Assembly: GCF_900105965.1 (NCBI RefSeq)
Contig: NZ_FNTV01000001.1
Coordinates: 2,666,001-2,730,000, forward strand
Reading direction: 5' to 3'
Length of the DNA stretch: 64,000 nucleotides
Source of the DNA: Arthrobacter alpinus
GTDB taxonomy: Bacteria > Actinomycetota > Actinomycetes > Actinomycetales > Micrococcaceae
Part shown: piece by piece, positions 8,415 to 17,289 of the stretch
How the letters are laid out: each line of letters starts with the position of its first letter
Position numbering within the stretch: position 1 is the stretch's first letter
Program-made: the position numbers and the translations under genes
The notes under the pieces: model-generated
What the model saw: the letters and a program-made list of their open reading frames with translations, nothing else
Database searches by the model: none
What the model was told of the DNA's origin: nothing

Positions 8415-9427
8415 AGGGTTGCTCCTTCAGTGGTGAACCCGTTGGGGATCAGGGTGTCAATGACCAGGCGTCCGCGTTCGGTGAGGAGCGAGTTGACCTC
8501 ATCGGGCGTGGGCATGGCATCGGCACAGGACAACCGGGATGCCACGATGGCACCAGCGGCATTGGCGTAGTCCAGGACCCGGGCAAGCGGCCAGCCGGAC
8601 AGCAGTCCGTGGCAGAACGCCCCGCCGAAGGAATCACCGGCACCAAGACCGTTGACGGTCTCCACGGGAACGGGGGCCGACACCACACGCTCGGTGCGGG
8701 TCTTCGCCATCACCCCATCCGGACCAAGTTTGACGACGGCGATTTCGACGCCGGCGGCCAGCAGGCGGTCCGCCTGCTCATCAGGAGTTCCCTCACCGAC
8801 TGCGACGGCGCATTCCTTGTCGTTGCCGATGGCAACGGTGACATGCGGCAGGATCCGGGCGACCTGCTCCCGGGCTTCCTCTTCCGAGGCCCAGAACATG
8901 GGCCGGTAGTCAAGGTCCAGAATGGTGTATTGGCCGATGCGCAGCTTGTCCCGGTCCCGGGCTTCGTGGGCCTTGACGTGGGCCTCACGGCTGGGTTCCT
9001 GGCACAATCCGGTGACCGTGGACCAGAAGATCTGCGCGTTCCGGATGGCGTCCAAATCCAGTTCCGCGGCCTGGATCTGCAGGTCCGGCGCCGTGGGGAA
9101 CCGTCCATAGAAGTACAGGGGGAAATCATCCGGCGGCTTGATGGCACAGAACGTCACGGCGGTGGGCCATTCCTTGACCGCGGTGACCAATGAATCGTCC
9201 ACCCCGAACTTTCGCAACTCGCGGTGCAGGTAGGTGCCGAAGGCGTCATCGCCGGTGCGGGTGATCACGGCGGTCCTGCGGCCGTGTCGGGCTGCAGCCA
9301 CTGCAACGTTGGAGGGGGACCCTCCCAAATACTTCCCGAAGGAATTAACGTCTTCCAGACCCACGCCAATATCGTTTGGGTAGATGTCGACGCTGATGCG
9401 CCCGATGGTAAGTAATTCGTGTGACAC
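8411..9427 (-). CDS. iolC: 5-dehydro-2-deoxygluconokinase (PfkB family)
   Basis: This carbohydrate kinase phosphorylates 2-deoxy-5-keto-gluconate in the inositol pathway. The PfkB N-terminal signature appears as GGSPSNVAVAAARHG from residue 35. The C-terminal signature NGLGAGDSFGGAF contains the catalytic aspartate and anion hole. The GTG at 9427 gives 338 residues, with AAAGG 12 bases upstream. An in-frame TTG at 9436 would add three residues but sits only three bases from that site. It is the first gene of the operon, behind the candidate promoter and operator region 9437-9661. Confidence 0.9.
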   Translation of the reverse strand: MSHELLTIGRISVDIYPNDIGVGLEDVNSFGKYLGGSPSNVAVAAARHGRRTAVITRTGDDAFGTYLHRELRKFGVDDSLVTAVKEWPTAVTFCAIKPPDDFPLYFYGRFPTAPDLQIQAAELDLDAIRNAQIFWSTVTGLCQEPSREAHVKAHEARDRDKLRIGQYTILDLDYRPMFWASEEEAREQVARILPHVTVAIGNDKECAVAVGEGTPDEQADRLLAAGVEIAVVKLGPDGVMAKTRTERVVSAPVPVETVNGLGAGDSFGGAFCHGLLSGWPLARVLDYANAAGAIVASRLSCADAMPTPDEVNSLLTERGRLVIDTLIPNGFTTEGATL

Positions 9428-9553
9428 GGTGATCAAAAACCTTTCTGCAATGAACGTTTCCCCAGGACAGGTAGATCATTGATCCGGCTGAGCCTTGACG
9501 CTAACAGTGGCAGTGTGTGCGGCGCCACAGGAACTACTCTGCATCAATTTTCA

Positions 9554-9579
9554 TGTCCTGTCAAAGGTTTGTTCTGACA
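9554..9579. promoter_or_regulatory. Two operator-like boxes upstream of iolC
   Basis: TGTCCTGTCA (9554-9563) and TGTTCTGACA (9570-9579) start 16 bases apart in the iolC leader. Each differs by one base from TGTCCTGACA, which occurs upstream of the tautomerase gene. As I recall it, the published Corynebacterium IolR box is KGWCHTRACA; the tautomerase copy fits that pattern fully and these two fit with one mismatch each. Control by an IolR-type GntR repressor encoded elsewhere is an inference. Confidence 0.5.
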
Positions 9580-9661
9580 TATTTACAACGTTAAGAATCC
9601 AGGACGACGCACACCGCCCACTGGCAAGCGGCTGGCACCTCAAAGGGGTGCAGCATTCCCC

Positions 9662-10066
9662 CTACTTGCGCGGAACATTCAGTTCCCCGGTTATGTACTG
9701 GGCACGGCCATAGCCGAAGGACCAATCGCCAGCCGTGTTTTCCACATAGCCCACGAACACATCCTCGCCAGCAACGCCCGCTAGGGCCAGATTTGCCGAG
9801 ATGGCGGCAAAAAGTGACTGCTTGGCTTCCTGCGAACGGCCAGCTTGGGTGAAAATCTGAATCATCACCACTCCCCCCGTGCGTTCGAACCCCAGCCCTG
9901 CATCCTGGGCAACAATCTGCCCCGCACGATGCTCGGTAAGAATATGGAAATAGTCCCGCTCCGGAATCCCATATTCCGCCAGGATCGCGTCATGGATGCT
10001 GCGACTGAGGATTCCCACTTCCCCCACGGTCCGGCCTTCATTGATGTCAATACGAACGAGAGGCAT
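9662..10066 (-). CDS. Tautomerase-family protein (MSAD/4-OT-like)
   Basis: The 134-residue protein starts MPLVRIDI. After Met removal it would expose the N-terminal proline that acts as catalytic base in the tautomerase superfamily. Length fits the single-chain double-domain type rather than the 62-residue 4-oxalocrotonate tautomerase. The C-terminal half includes VFVGYVENTAGDWSFGYG. The ATG at 10066 follows AAAGGAT. Reaction and substrate are unknown. It lies upstream of iolC on the same strand and shares an operator-like box with it, so co-regulation with inositol use is possible. Confidence 0.82.
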   Translation of the reverse strand: MPLVRIDINEGRTVGEVGILSRSIHDAILAEYGIPERDYFHILTEHRAGQIVAQDAGLGFERTGGVVMIQIFTQAGRSQEAKQSLFAAISANLALAGVAGEDVFVGYVENTAGDWSFGYGRAQYITGELNVPRK

Positions 10067-10085
10067 AGTCAATCCTTTGTTAGTT

Positions 10086-10095
10086 TGTCCTGACA
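10086..10095. promoter_or_regulatory. Operator-like box TGTCCTGACA upstream of the tautomerase gene
   Basis: The decamer lies 20 bases before the tautomerase start and is the best copy of the motif also found twice before iolC. It fits my recollection of the Corynebacterium IolR consensus at all ten positions. Its closeness to the start codon would suit repression. Confidence 0.45.
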
Positions 10096-10164
10096 TACTA
10101 TCAAGCATTAATCATTTGCGGCAATGGTTTTTTGAAGGAAGCCCCGAACCCCTCGACTGGCGGG

Positions 10165-10640
10165 CCGGCGAAGCCCGACGTGTCAGGATGGAGCGGTCCC
10201 CCGGTGACGGAGCAAATCAGCTCGATCGCGCACCAGCGGACCGCCCCCTATTGGGTCGTTTACCCAACGCAAGAGCTTGCCTTGTTGGCCGAACACCAGG
10301 ACGCCTGCAGTCACTGCGAGGGCGGTGAGTTTCTGCGGGAGCAGGGATTGCATTCATGCCAAATGACGAAGTGGCGCAAGTTGCGCGATGCAGAAGTGCT
10401 GCAGGGACAGAGGGCTGGCGCGAAGATCGGGACGCTGTCCCGGAGCAGGCGGAAATAGCTCAGCTTCGTAGCCAACTGGAGATGAGTGAGAGCCGATTGA
10501 AGCGATCGGAGGCAGCTCTTGGGGTTGTGGGAAACTACACGTGTTCCTGGAGACTCTATCCGAGGATCCGAACGACGATCCGACGTCCAAGAAGCGCCGA
10601 CGTTCCCTGAGCGCTTCGCCACTCTGGCCGCGGCCTGAGC
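10165..10640 (+). pseudogene. Decayed IS3-family transposase OrfA with two frameshifts
   Basis: Three frames must be joined to read an IS3-type OrfA. The first gives a helix-turn-helix part with FLREQGLHSCQMTKWRKLRD. The second continues from about 10440 with EIAQLRSQLEMSESRLKRSE, the usual OrfA leucine-zipper region. The third resumes near 10540 with FLETLSEDPNDD and SKKRRRSL. No OrfB with a DDE domain follows, and the rest to 10843 shows no gene I recognise. The element is inactive and marks an old insertion between the inositol and xylan regions. Confidence 0.7.
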
Positions 10641-10843
10641 GAACCAACCCTACCAATTCAATACCAGCACCGACCCTTTGATCCTGGCCCTACAGAGGCG
10701 GCATGGATCAACGAACCCAAGGAAACCACCAAAAAGACAAGCAGGTTAACCGCCGCCTACCTCACTTGGTACCGCTTGACTTGAAAAACTCCAAGGAAGG
10801 AAGCAGGGAGCACTACCAATGCAGGACACCCTTCGGAGCCCGC

Positions 10844-12181
10844 TCAATCAGAAGCTGCCACGGGCACAAGTTCGTACCAGCGCACCCCATGGGACGGCAC
10901 AGCAACAGCGAAACGGCCCTCGGCGTCGAGCTCGAGATTCCGCGCGGGGCTTTGCTCCCAGAGGTCACGGGCGGCCCAGCTGTCCCGCGCGGCGGTGAAC
11001 CCGACCACCGAGCTCAGCGCCACGGACAGCTCAGAGTCAGCCTCGCCGGTCCAAAACACCGCGACAAAGTGACTTGTTTCGGCGCTGGCCGCCCAAACAA
11101 CGACTTCACCGCGGCCCTTGCTTTTTGGCTCCCGAATAATCTCGCGGTTGTTTGTTGTTGTGGTGAGGACTCTCGACAGGGCCGGATTTGCAAGGCGCTC
11201 TATGGTTGCCTTGTCGGTCGTGGGCAGATCTCCGCCCATCATCAGCGGTGAGCGCCCCATGACCCACAGCGTCAGCAATGTCTGCTGTTCGGCAGGTGTC
11301 AGCCGAGAATCACGTGGCTCACCGCGTTCAGCACGGAGACCGATCCGGCCAACCGGAAGCATGTCGGCATCAGCCCATCCGCCGGAGCGTTGCAGTGGTG
11401 CCCAGCGGGCGAGGCGGGCGAACTGGGCATGGACGTCATCCCACCGGTCCCAGAGGTCATCGGAAATTCGCCACATATTTGCATTCTCGCGAAGATGGTC
11501 GATGTGCGTCGTGGGTAGATTTGTTCCAGGGGAAAGGGACAGAGTTATCTCCCTCCCGCTGCGGGCGATGGCGGTTGCATAGGCGGTGATTTCTTCATCA
11601 TGGTACGGCGCCTGCATGTCATCGACCTTGAGGAAGTCCACTCCCCAGCGGGCGAACTGGGCAACTTGGCCGTCGTAATACGCTTGAGCTCCTGGATGCC
11701 CATGGTCGAGCCCGAAGTTGTCGGGATTCCAGCTGCAGGTGTCATTTTTGTTTGCGATCTGCGACGCTGTCCATTCAGTCCCCTCGACGGGCAGGTTCTG
11801 TTCGACGGCCCTGCGCGGAATGCCACGCATGACATGTATTCCAAAGCGCAGCCCCATTGCGTGAATAGCGCTAGCCAGGACAGCAAACCCGGTACTGCCC
11901 ACCGCCGAGGGGAATCGGTTTCGTGCGGGCAGCTGGCGTCCGTACGCATCGAGCACCACAGGGGCGTCCTCGTTGTATCCGTGGGATCTCGCCGTCGGGT
12001 CGTACCAGGCGATATCGACGACGACGGTGTCCCAACCTGAGGGCAGTAGGTGGTCCCGGACAAACTGGGCGTTTTCGAGGACCTCCTCCTCGGTCACCGT
12101 TGTGCCGTAGCAATCCCAGCTGTTCCACCCCATGGGCGGAACAGGTGCCAGCCGGGAGACAGCGCGGTTTGTCGAAGACAT
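10844..12181 (-). CDS. GH27 alpha-galactosidase-like glycoside hydrolase
   Basis: The 445-residue enzyme opens with PPMGWNSWD, the hallmark of GH27/GH36-type alpha-galactosidases. The probable nucleophile Asp187 lies in DFLKVDDM, and the acid/base is Asp241 or Asp242 in WRISDD. A beta-sandwich C-terminal domain follows from about residue 350. No signal peptide is present, so it should act in the cytoplasm on imported oligosaccharides. GH27 also includes beta-L-arabinopyranosidases, so galactose is not certain as substrate. It is transcribed divergently from the LacI gene at 12470. Confidence 0.87.
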   Translation of the reverse strand: MSSTNRAVSRLAPVPPMGWNSWDCYGTTVTEEEVLENAQFVRDHLLPSGWDTVVVDIAWYDPTARSHGYNEDAPVVLDAYGRQLPARNRFPSAVGSTGFAVLASAIHAMGLRFGIHVMRGIPRRAVEQNLPVEGTEWTASQIANKNDTCSWNPDNFGLDHGHPGAQAYYDGQVAQFARWGVDFLKVDDMQAPYHDEEITAYATAIARSGREITLSLSPGTNLPTTHIDHLRENANMWRISDDLWDRWDDVHAQFARLARWAPLQRSGGWADADMLPVGRIGLRAERGEPRDSRLTPAEQQTLLTLWVMGRSPLMMGGDLPTTDKATIERLANPALSRVLTTTTNNREIIREPKSKGRGEVVVWAASAETSHFVAVFWTGEADSELSVALSSVVGFTAARDSWAARDLWEQSPARNLELDAEGRFAVAVPSHGVRWYELVPVAASD

Positions 12182-12436
12182 TCGTTTACTCGTTTCTGGT
12201 TTGCGGTGCTCTGCTTGGTTAGTCGTTTCGTGATTAGCACTCGTGAGCCCTCAGCCTGGCGCGGCGGAAGGCTCACTCGTCCTCAAGATAGTTGCTGCAC
12301 CTTGGCATGTCACGGGCCCACTCGGCAACGATCTCAATTCTTGTTGGTGGTGTCGCTCCAATATCGGCGAATCCTCGGCGGCCGGAGTCGTAACGCTGTC
12401 CGTATTGCTGCCCGCCGTAAGTATCATTTAACCCAG

Positions 12437-12447
12437 CGATAGTTTCG
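12437..12447. promoter_or_regulatory. LacI-type operator candidate CGATAGTTTCG before the xylan regulator
   Basis: This near-palindrome, with one mismatch between arms, lies 22 bases before the LacI start and in the divergent region shared with the GH27 gene. The identical 11-mer appears before the solute-binding protein gene at 24164. A shared site suggests the same repressor controls both promoters and itself. The remainder of 12182-12436 has no gene I can support. Confidence 0.55.
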
Positions 12448-12469
12448 AAGCGACAGGAGGGAAGCTGAC

Positions 12470-13486
12470 ATGGTCAAAGGACGCATCACGATTGCTGAGA
12501 TCGCCGATGAGCTTGGCGTTTCCGTTCCCACAATTTCCCGAGTCCTCAATGGCAGGGAGGATGTTTCCGCAAAGACGCGGATCCGGGTTGAGGAAGCACT
12601 GACACGGCATAATTACCGCAAGCCCGTCGCTCCGAACTCCCCGTTTCGATCTGCTGACCTGCTTGATCTCGTCTTTCACGAAGCGGGCAGCGGCTGGGCC
12701 CTTGAAATTATTCGAGGTGTTGAGCAGGCCGCGGGACCGGAACACATCGGCGTGGTGCTCTCGCAATTGGGAGGATCGCGCCGGCCCTCCAAGGAATGGC
12801 TCGATAGCATCATGGCCCGCCGATCCATCGGCGTGGTGCTGGTGCTCTCCGGACTCGACGAGGACCAACGCCACCAACTTGATGCGCGCTCCATACCCTA
12901 TGTGGTCATCGATGCGCACGGTGAACCTGCCTCAAATGTTCCTACGGTTGGTTCCAACAACTGGAACGGCGGCCTGGTTGCAACCCGACACCTCATTGGG
13001 CTCGGGCATAAGAGAATTGCCATGATTTCCGGGCCGAGTGATGTCCTCTGCAGCAGGGCCCGCGTTGACGGATTCAAGAGCGCCCATGACGAGGTGGGAC
13101 TCAGCTACGACCCCGCGTTGATTCGTTGGGGAAACTTTGAAAAAGAGGCCGGATATCACCATGGCCTTGAACTCCTCCGGGCCCCGAACCGGCCTACAGC
13201 CATCTTCGCAGGCTCCGACTACCAAGCACTGGGAGTGATGCGCGCGGCCCGTGAACTTGGGCTGCTCATTCCCCGTGATCTCTCCATCATCGGATATGAC
13301 AACCTTCCCGTTTCGGACTGGCTCACGCCGCCGCTCACCACTGTGAACCAGCCGCTCGCCCAGATGGCGATGCTGGCCACCCAAACGTTGATCTCCATGG
13401 CCCGCGGGAAGCCGATTGCTTCGCCGAGGGTTGAGCTGGGAACGGACCTGGTCATCAGGGAGTCAACTGCACCTCCTGCTAGCTAG
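12470..13486 (+). CDS. LacI-family transcriptional regulator of the xylan locus
   Basis: The 338-residue regulator has a LacI helix-turn-helix at residues 6-27 (TIAEIADELGVSVPTISRVLN). A hinge and a periplasmic-binding-protein-like effector domain follow, with IGLGHKRIAMISGP, FAGSDYQALG and SIIGYDNLP. AGGAGGGAAG lies just before the ATG. It faces the GH10 gene convergently and the GH27 gene divergently. A xylo- or arabino-oligosaccharide inducer is inferred from context. The operator candidate at 12437-12447 suggests autoregulation. Confidence 0.9.
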   Translation: MVKGRITIAEIADELGVSVPTISRVLNGREDVSAKTRIRVEEALTRHNYRKPVAPNSPFRSADLLDLVFHEAGSGWALEIIRGVEQAAGPEHIGVVLSQLGGSRRPSKEWLDSIMARRSIGVVLVLSGLDEDQRHQLDARSIPYVVIDAHGEPASNVPTVGSNNWNGGLVATRHLIGLGHKRIAMISGPSDVLCSRARVDGFKSAHDEVGLSYDPALIRWGNFEKEAGYHHGLELLRAPNRPTAIFAGSDYQALGVMRAARELGLLIPRDLSIIGYDNLPVSDWLTPPLTTVNQPLAQMAMLATQTLISMARGKPIASPRVELGTDLVIRESTAPPAS

Positions 13487-13526
13487 GTTCGGCCTTCCCG
13501 TTTTGCCCTGATGTTCGACGCCGTTG

Positions 13527-14741
13527 CTAGGCTGCCAGCGGTACCTCCAGTTGCACTTCGCCAACGGGCAACTGGACGGTTCCCTTGGATCGGCCTGCCG
13601 CAATCTCAAAGAGCCCGGCGAAGGCGGAAAGGCTGATGCGCCCGTCCCCGTCCGTAACCATCTCGACCGGATCCAGCCACCAATCCCCACGGATGAGATT
13701 TTGAAGTGCCGTGTAGGCCGGCTTCGGAGAACCGTCGGTCCGGATCAGCCCGCATGGCGCACCGAGCCATGCCGTGGCGTCGTCAAAACCCCAATAGGTA
13801 ATGGATTGAACCGCTGGGTGCGCCACGAGAGTTGAGTAGTGGCGGACTATTTCCTCGGCCTGACGCGCCTCTCCGGCGGGCGTTGTGGGCCAGTCATCAA
13901 CCACGTAGTCATTGAGGTCTCCCACATGCGTAGGCATCAAGTCCCCGGAGAGGAGGGTGGTCTCTGTCCAATGCAACGGAAGCCCAAACCTGGCGAATCG
14001 CTGGCACACGTCATTGAGCTGGGCTTCCCCACGGAACCCTTTGTGCATATGGGATTGCAGGCCAACGGCATCGACCCGGATGCCGGCTTCGAGGACTTCC
14101 TCCACGAGTTGTTCGTATCGCGGCCCCAGATCAAAGTCGTTCAAGATCAGTTGCGCCCCAGGGTTCTGGCTCCGCGCCTCATCAATCGCGAGCGCCACCA
14201 TCGGCACACGTCCCTTGTCCGCACATAGCCGGGTAATGGCATTCCGGACGCCGTCGGGTTCATTTACAAATTCGGGCATGATGACAACCTCATTGATCGC
14301 GTCCCAGGAGTCGATGAGCCCGGCGAAATCCTTGACTTCACGGCGGATCCTCCCCCGCAGCAGTTCCTCGGCAACGGGGAGCGGCAGCGGGTCCACCCAC
14401 GGTGCCTTGACCGTGTGCCACACCAGCGGGTGGCCTTTGAGCCGCACCCCGCGATTGGCTAGCCATTGGGCTGATTTGAGCAGTTTTTCGCGTTCGGTGA
14501 CGCCGCGCGTGGGTTCGTAGCGGCCCCAGTAAAAAGCAAGTGTTGCCGTATCAAACAGCCCCTGCCAACGTTCCCTGCTTTGATCTTCTCCGTCGTCCAT
14601 CGTCGGGGGCGTGCACCCGAAACCGAAGGCATGCTGCAACTGTTTGACCAGTACCGGCTGTCCAGGAATCGGGTTGCCGTGGGCATCGGTGACGGTGATG
14701 ATGGCATTGCTTTTGCGATGGGCGTAGCGATCGGCTGTCAT
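13527..14741 (-). CDS. GH10 endo-beta-1,4-xylanase, intracellular
   Basis: The 404-residue GH10 enzyme contains KGHPLVWH at 102-109. The acid/base glutamate Glu151 is in WDAINEV, and the nucleophile Glu260 is in HWTETT. A small unassigned C-terminal domain follows residue 345. There is no signal peptide or carbohydrate-binding module, so it probably hydrolyses imported xylo-oligosaccharides. The ATG at 14741 follows GAGGAAG. An upstream in-frame GTG at 14777 overlaps the GH43 stop (GTGA) but has no ribosome site, so coupling from that GTG remains possible. It is the last gene of the operon. Confidence 0.9.
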   Translation of the reverse strand: MTADRYAHRKSNAIITVTDAHGNPIPGQPVLVKQLQHAFGFGCTPPTMDDGEDQSRERWQGLFDTATLAFYWGRYEPTRGVTEREKLLKSAQWLANRGVRLKGHPLVWHTVKAPWVDPLPLPVAEELLRGRIRREVKDFAGLIDSWDAINEVVIMPEFVNEPDGVRNAITRLCADKGRVPMVALAIDEARSQNPGAQLILNDFDLGPRYEQLVEEVLEAGIRVDAVGLQSHMHKGFRGEAQLNDVCQRFARFGLPLHWTETTLLSGDLMPTHVGDLNDYVVDDWPTTPAGEARQAEEIVRHYSTLVAHPAVQSITYWGFDDATAWLGAPCGLIRTDGSPKPAYTALQNLIRGDWWLDPVEMVTDGDGRISLSAFAGLFEIAAGRSKGTVQLPVGEVQLEVPLAA

Positions 14742-14773
14742 GGTTTTCTTCCTCGCGGGCATTCGTTGATGGC

Positions 14774-15730
14774 TCACCGTGGATAAGAAGCATCCAACGT
14801 GCGGTACTCGTCCGCTTGGAGTGGGAGGACGGCCCCATGTTTGGTGTTCCCTGGCAAGGTGAAGTCCGGTATGCGCTTCCAGCGGCCCGATTCCAAATTG
14901 GTGGTGCTGTAGGCGAGGTACCCCTGCGTCATGTCGGCGTAGCGGTCCACCCAGAGATACCAGCGGTTCTCGTGGTTATTGCGGAAAACCAGCGGCCCTT
15001 CCATGTGGGGTGAAATTTCGTGCCCCACGTTCTTGGCCACGGTGATGAAATCGTCGGCAAAAACCGAGGAGCCTCTTTGGTGGAACACCTGAAGTGACAG
15101 GGGTGCGTCGTCGTCGTGCTTGGCAAAACGATGGACGCCCGTGTCAGTGACGAGCAAGGTCATGTCAATGACTCCACCGGGAAGCTCCAGGTACACCTCC
15201 GGAACGGTGAAGTCCACGAAGTCCTTGGTTCGTGCCACGAGAATTTTGCTGGGTCCTGTCTCGGCCAACACCGGCACGAGAGCCTCGGCCTGCTGCAGCC
15301 CGGAGGACCAGAAGACCAGAAAATCGCCGGAACCCGGATCGAAAACCGCCTTGGGCGCCCAGGCCATGCCGGCTCCGTCCGGGGCGATCCTCACGTACCG
15401 CGGCTCCGACCAGGTGATCAAATCAGTGGAGTCCCAAATGACCACATCCAGGCTGCCTCGGTGCCTGAATTCCCACCAGTCGGGTCCTTCCGGGCGCCAC
15501 ACGCGCAGATCGGTGGCCAGAATGTGGAACGTCCCATCGGGTCCCCGGACTATGTTGGGATCCCTAACACCACCGGTCCCCTTCGAGGACTCAAGGACGG
15601 CTGCACCGCCGTTCAGGCGCCGCCAAGACAGCGGATCATCGCCCACACTCAGTGATAGATAAATCTTCTCTTTGTGCTCCAGCGGGTCCTCAACGAAATG
15701 GACCAGCAGATAGCCGAACGCTTCACTCAC
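14774..15730 (-). CDS. GH43-like glycoside hydrolase (five-bladed propeller)
   Basis: The 318-residue protein has the compact single-domain size of GH43/GH62-like five-bladed beta-propellers. It includes GGVRDPNIVRGPDG with a candidate catalytic aspartate, the WAPKAVFDP blade motif and EGPLVFR with a candidate glutamate. No signal peptide is present. The start is GTG at 15730, overlapping the previous stop (GTGA) and preceded by GGGAGGAG. An arabinofuranosidase or xylosidase acting on xylan side groups is likely from context; the exact subfamily was not determined. Confidence 0.78.
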   Translation of the reverse strand: MSEAFGYLLVHFVEDPLEHKEKIYLSLSVGDDPLSWRRLNGGAAVLESSKGTGGVRDPNIVRGPDGTFHILATDLRVWRPEGPDWWEFRHRGSLDVVIWDSTDLITWSEPRYVRIAPDGAGMAWAPKAVFDPGSGDFLVFWSSGLQQAEALVPVLAETGPSKILVARTKDFVDFTVPEVYLELPGGVIDMTLLVTDTGVHRFAKHDDDAPLSLQVFHQRGSSVFADDFITVAKNVGHEISPHMEGPLVFRNNHENRWYLWVDRYADMTQGYLAYSTTNLESGRWKRIPDFTLPGNTKHGAVLPLQADEYRTLDASYPR

Positions 15731-17289
15731 AGCTCCTCCCGGAGATCCGCGAAGTCAGCGGAACCGCCATCCCCCACAGCCAATGCCCCGTAAGTGACGC
15801 CCACGAAGCCGCCGTTTTTCTCGGCGCACAGGTGGGAGATATCCAGCACCTCAGATTGCATCGCTTCCCCATCTTCCGGTTCCCAAACGGCAACAGCACT
15901 CGTGCCATGCACCTCAAAGGCGAGAATACCTTTGCCCGCTCCTTGGGGCAGTGTCAGCCATGGGATGTGTCTTGAGCCAACCGAAGCGTCTCCCGAGGTG
16001 GCTCCGATACTCAGCGTCCCGCCGCCCGCTGTGACCGCCACAAAGGCCGTGGATGAGTAGCGCACGGCCAGGCCGGCACGTACCCCATCGCTGGCATCGA
16101 CCAGACGGATCTGAACGCGCGTGCTCAGACTTGCCAATCGTCGGGCCAGAAATGCTGGCCTGGAATCGGTGAGACCATTCCCGGCTTGGAGGCGGAAAGC
16201 ACCTGTGACCCCAGTTTCCGTGATGATCTCTGCCGGGTGGCGCCGGACGGCAATGACGTCCCCAGCACCGGCTGCAGCCCGGTGGTCGAAAGAGTCAGCA
16301 GGCAAGTGCTCCAGGCCGGTCACATCCTTCAGGCCCTTGGGATTTTGGGGCAGTTGCCCTTCGCCCGGGGCAAAGACCGGCCAGTCGTTTTCCCATGTCA
16401 CCGGAACCAGGAATGTTTCCCTCCCCAGCAGATCACAGCTGTCCCAGGCTCGTGTTGCCAGACAGACAGCCCACCAGCTGCCATCTTGCGCCTCAACGAG
16501 GTCTGCGTGGCCAACGTTTGTCACCGGCGTTGCGCGGCCAAGATTGCGGTGCGTCAAGACAGGGTTGGCAGGGTTGCCGACGAACGGTCCAAGTGGTGAT
16601 TTGGCTCGAGCCACAACAATCGCATGGTGGAAGCTTGTGCCGCCTTCGGCCGCGAGGAGGTACACAAACCCATTGCGACGGAGCAGGTGCGGTCCCTCCG
16701 ACCAGATGGCTCCGCGAAAGGCGCCGGACCAGACAACGGTCTCCTCGTTATCCGGCACCAGGGTTTCAGTGTCGAGCCGGCGCACCCACACCTCGGTTTG
16801 CTGCTCCCATTCAGGCAGCGGCGCCAGCCTGGTGCCGTGGGCCCACATGCTGCCGTCGGGCTCAATCATGATCGAGGGGTCAATGCCGTCCATGTCCCAC
16901 CAGATGGGATCCGACCATGGGCCGGCAGCGCTGTCCGCCGTCACAACGAAGTTCCCCGAGGCCACTTCGGCCCCGCCAACCAGCGTGCAAACCACCAGGA
17001 AGCGGGTTCCGTCGTGGCGGATGGTCGGGGCAAACAAGCCGCCGGAATCTCTCACGGTCGAGAGATCAATTTGGCCGGGGCGGTCGATCACATGGCCCAG
17101 GAGTTCCCAGCTGACCAAGTCGCGTGAGCGGTGTACGGGCAGGCCAGGCAAGTACTCGAAGGTGGAATTCACCAGGTAGAACCAGGTTCCGTCGTCCCCA
17201 TCGACGCGGCACACGGAGGGATCAGGGTAAAACCCCGGCAGAATGGGGTTCGTTCCGCCCCACATGGCAATGGTTTGGCTCTCAGTCAT
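15727..17289 (-). CDS. GH43 beta-xylosidase/alpha-L-arabinofuranosidase
   Basis: The 520-residue enzyme has a GH43 propeller followed by a beta-sandwich domain, the layout of GH43 xylosidases. Candidate catalytic residues are the base Asp in PGFYPDPSV (near residue 22), the modulating Asp in MDGIDPSIM and the acid Glu in WSEGPHLL. The C-terminal domain begins near residue 330. The ATG at 17289 overlaps the DUF624 stop by eight bases. The cytoplasmic location implied by the missing signal peptide fits release of xylose or arabinose from imported oligomers. Confidence 0.86.
   Translation of the reverse strand: MTESQTIAMWGGTNPILPGFYPDPSVCRVDGDDGTWFYLVNSTFEYLPGLPVHRSRDLVSWELLGHVIDRPGQIDLSTVRDSGGLFAPTIRHDGTRFLVVCTLVGGAEVASGNFVVTADSAAGPWSDPIWWDMDGIDPSIMIEPDGSMWAHGTRLAPLPEWEQQTEVWVRRLDTETLVPDNEETVVWSGAFRGAIWSEGPHLLRRNGFVYLLAAEGGTSFHHAIVVARAKSPLGPFVGNPANPVLTHRNLGRATPVTNVGHADLVEAQDGSWWAVCLATRAWDSCDLLGRETFLVPVTWENDWPVFAPGEGQLPQNPKGLKDVTGLEHLPADSFDHRAAAGAGDVIAVRRHPAEIITETGVTGAFRLQAGNGLTDSRPAFLARRLASLSTRVQIRLVDASDGVRAGLAVRYSSTAFVAVTAGGGTLSIGATSGDASVGSRHIPWLTLPQGAGKGILAFEVHGTSAVAVWEPEDGEAMQSEVLDISHLCAEKNGGFVGVTYGALAVGDGGSADFADLREEL

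Noticed and set aside
10703..11251. Plus-strand frame of 182 codons over the 3' end of the GH27 gene
   Set aside because: Antisense to a well-supported GH27 gene with clear catalytic motifs; no domain on this strand.
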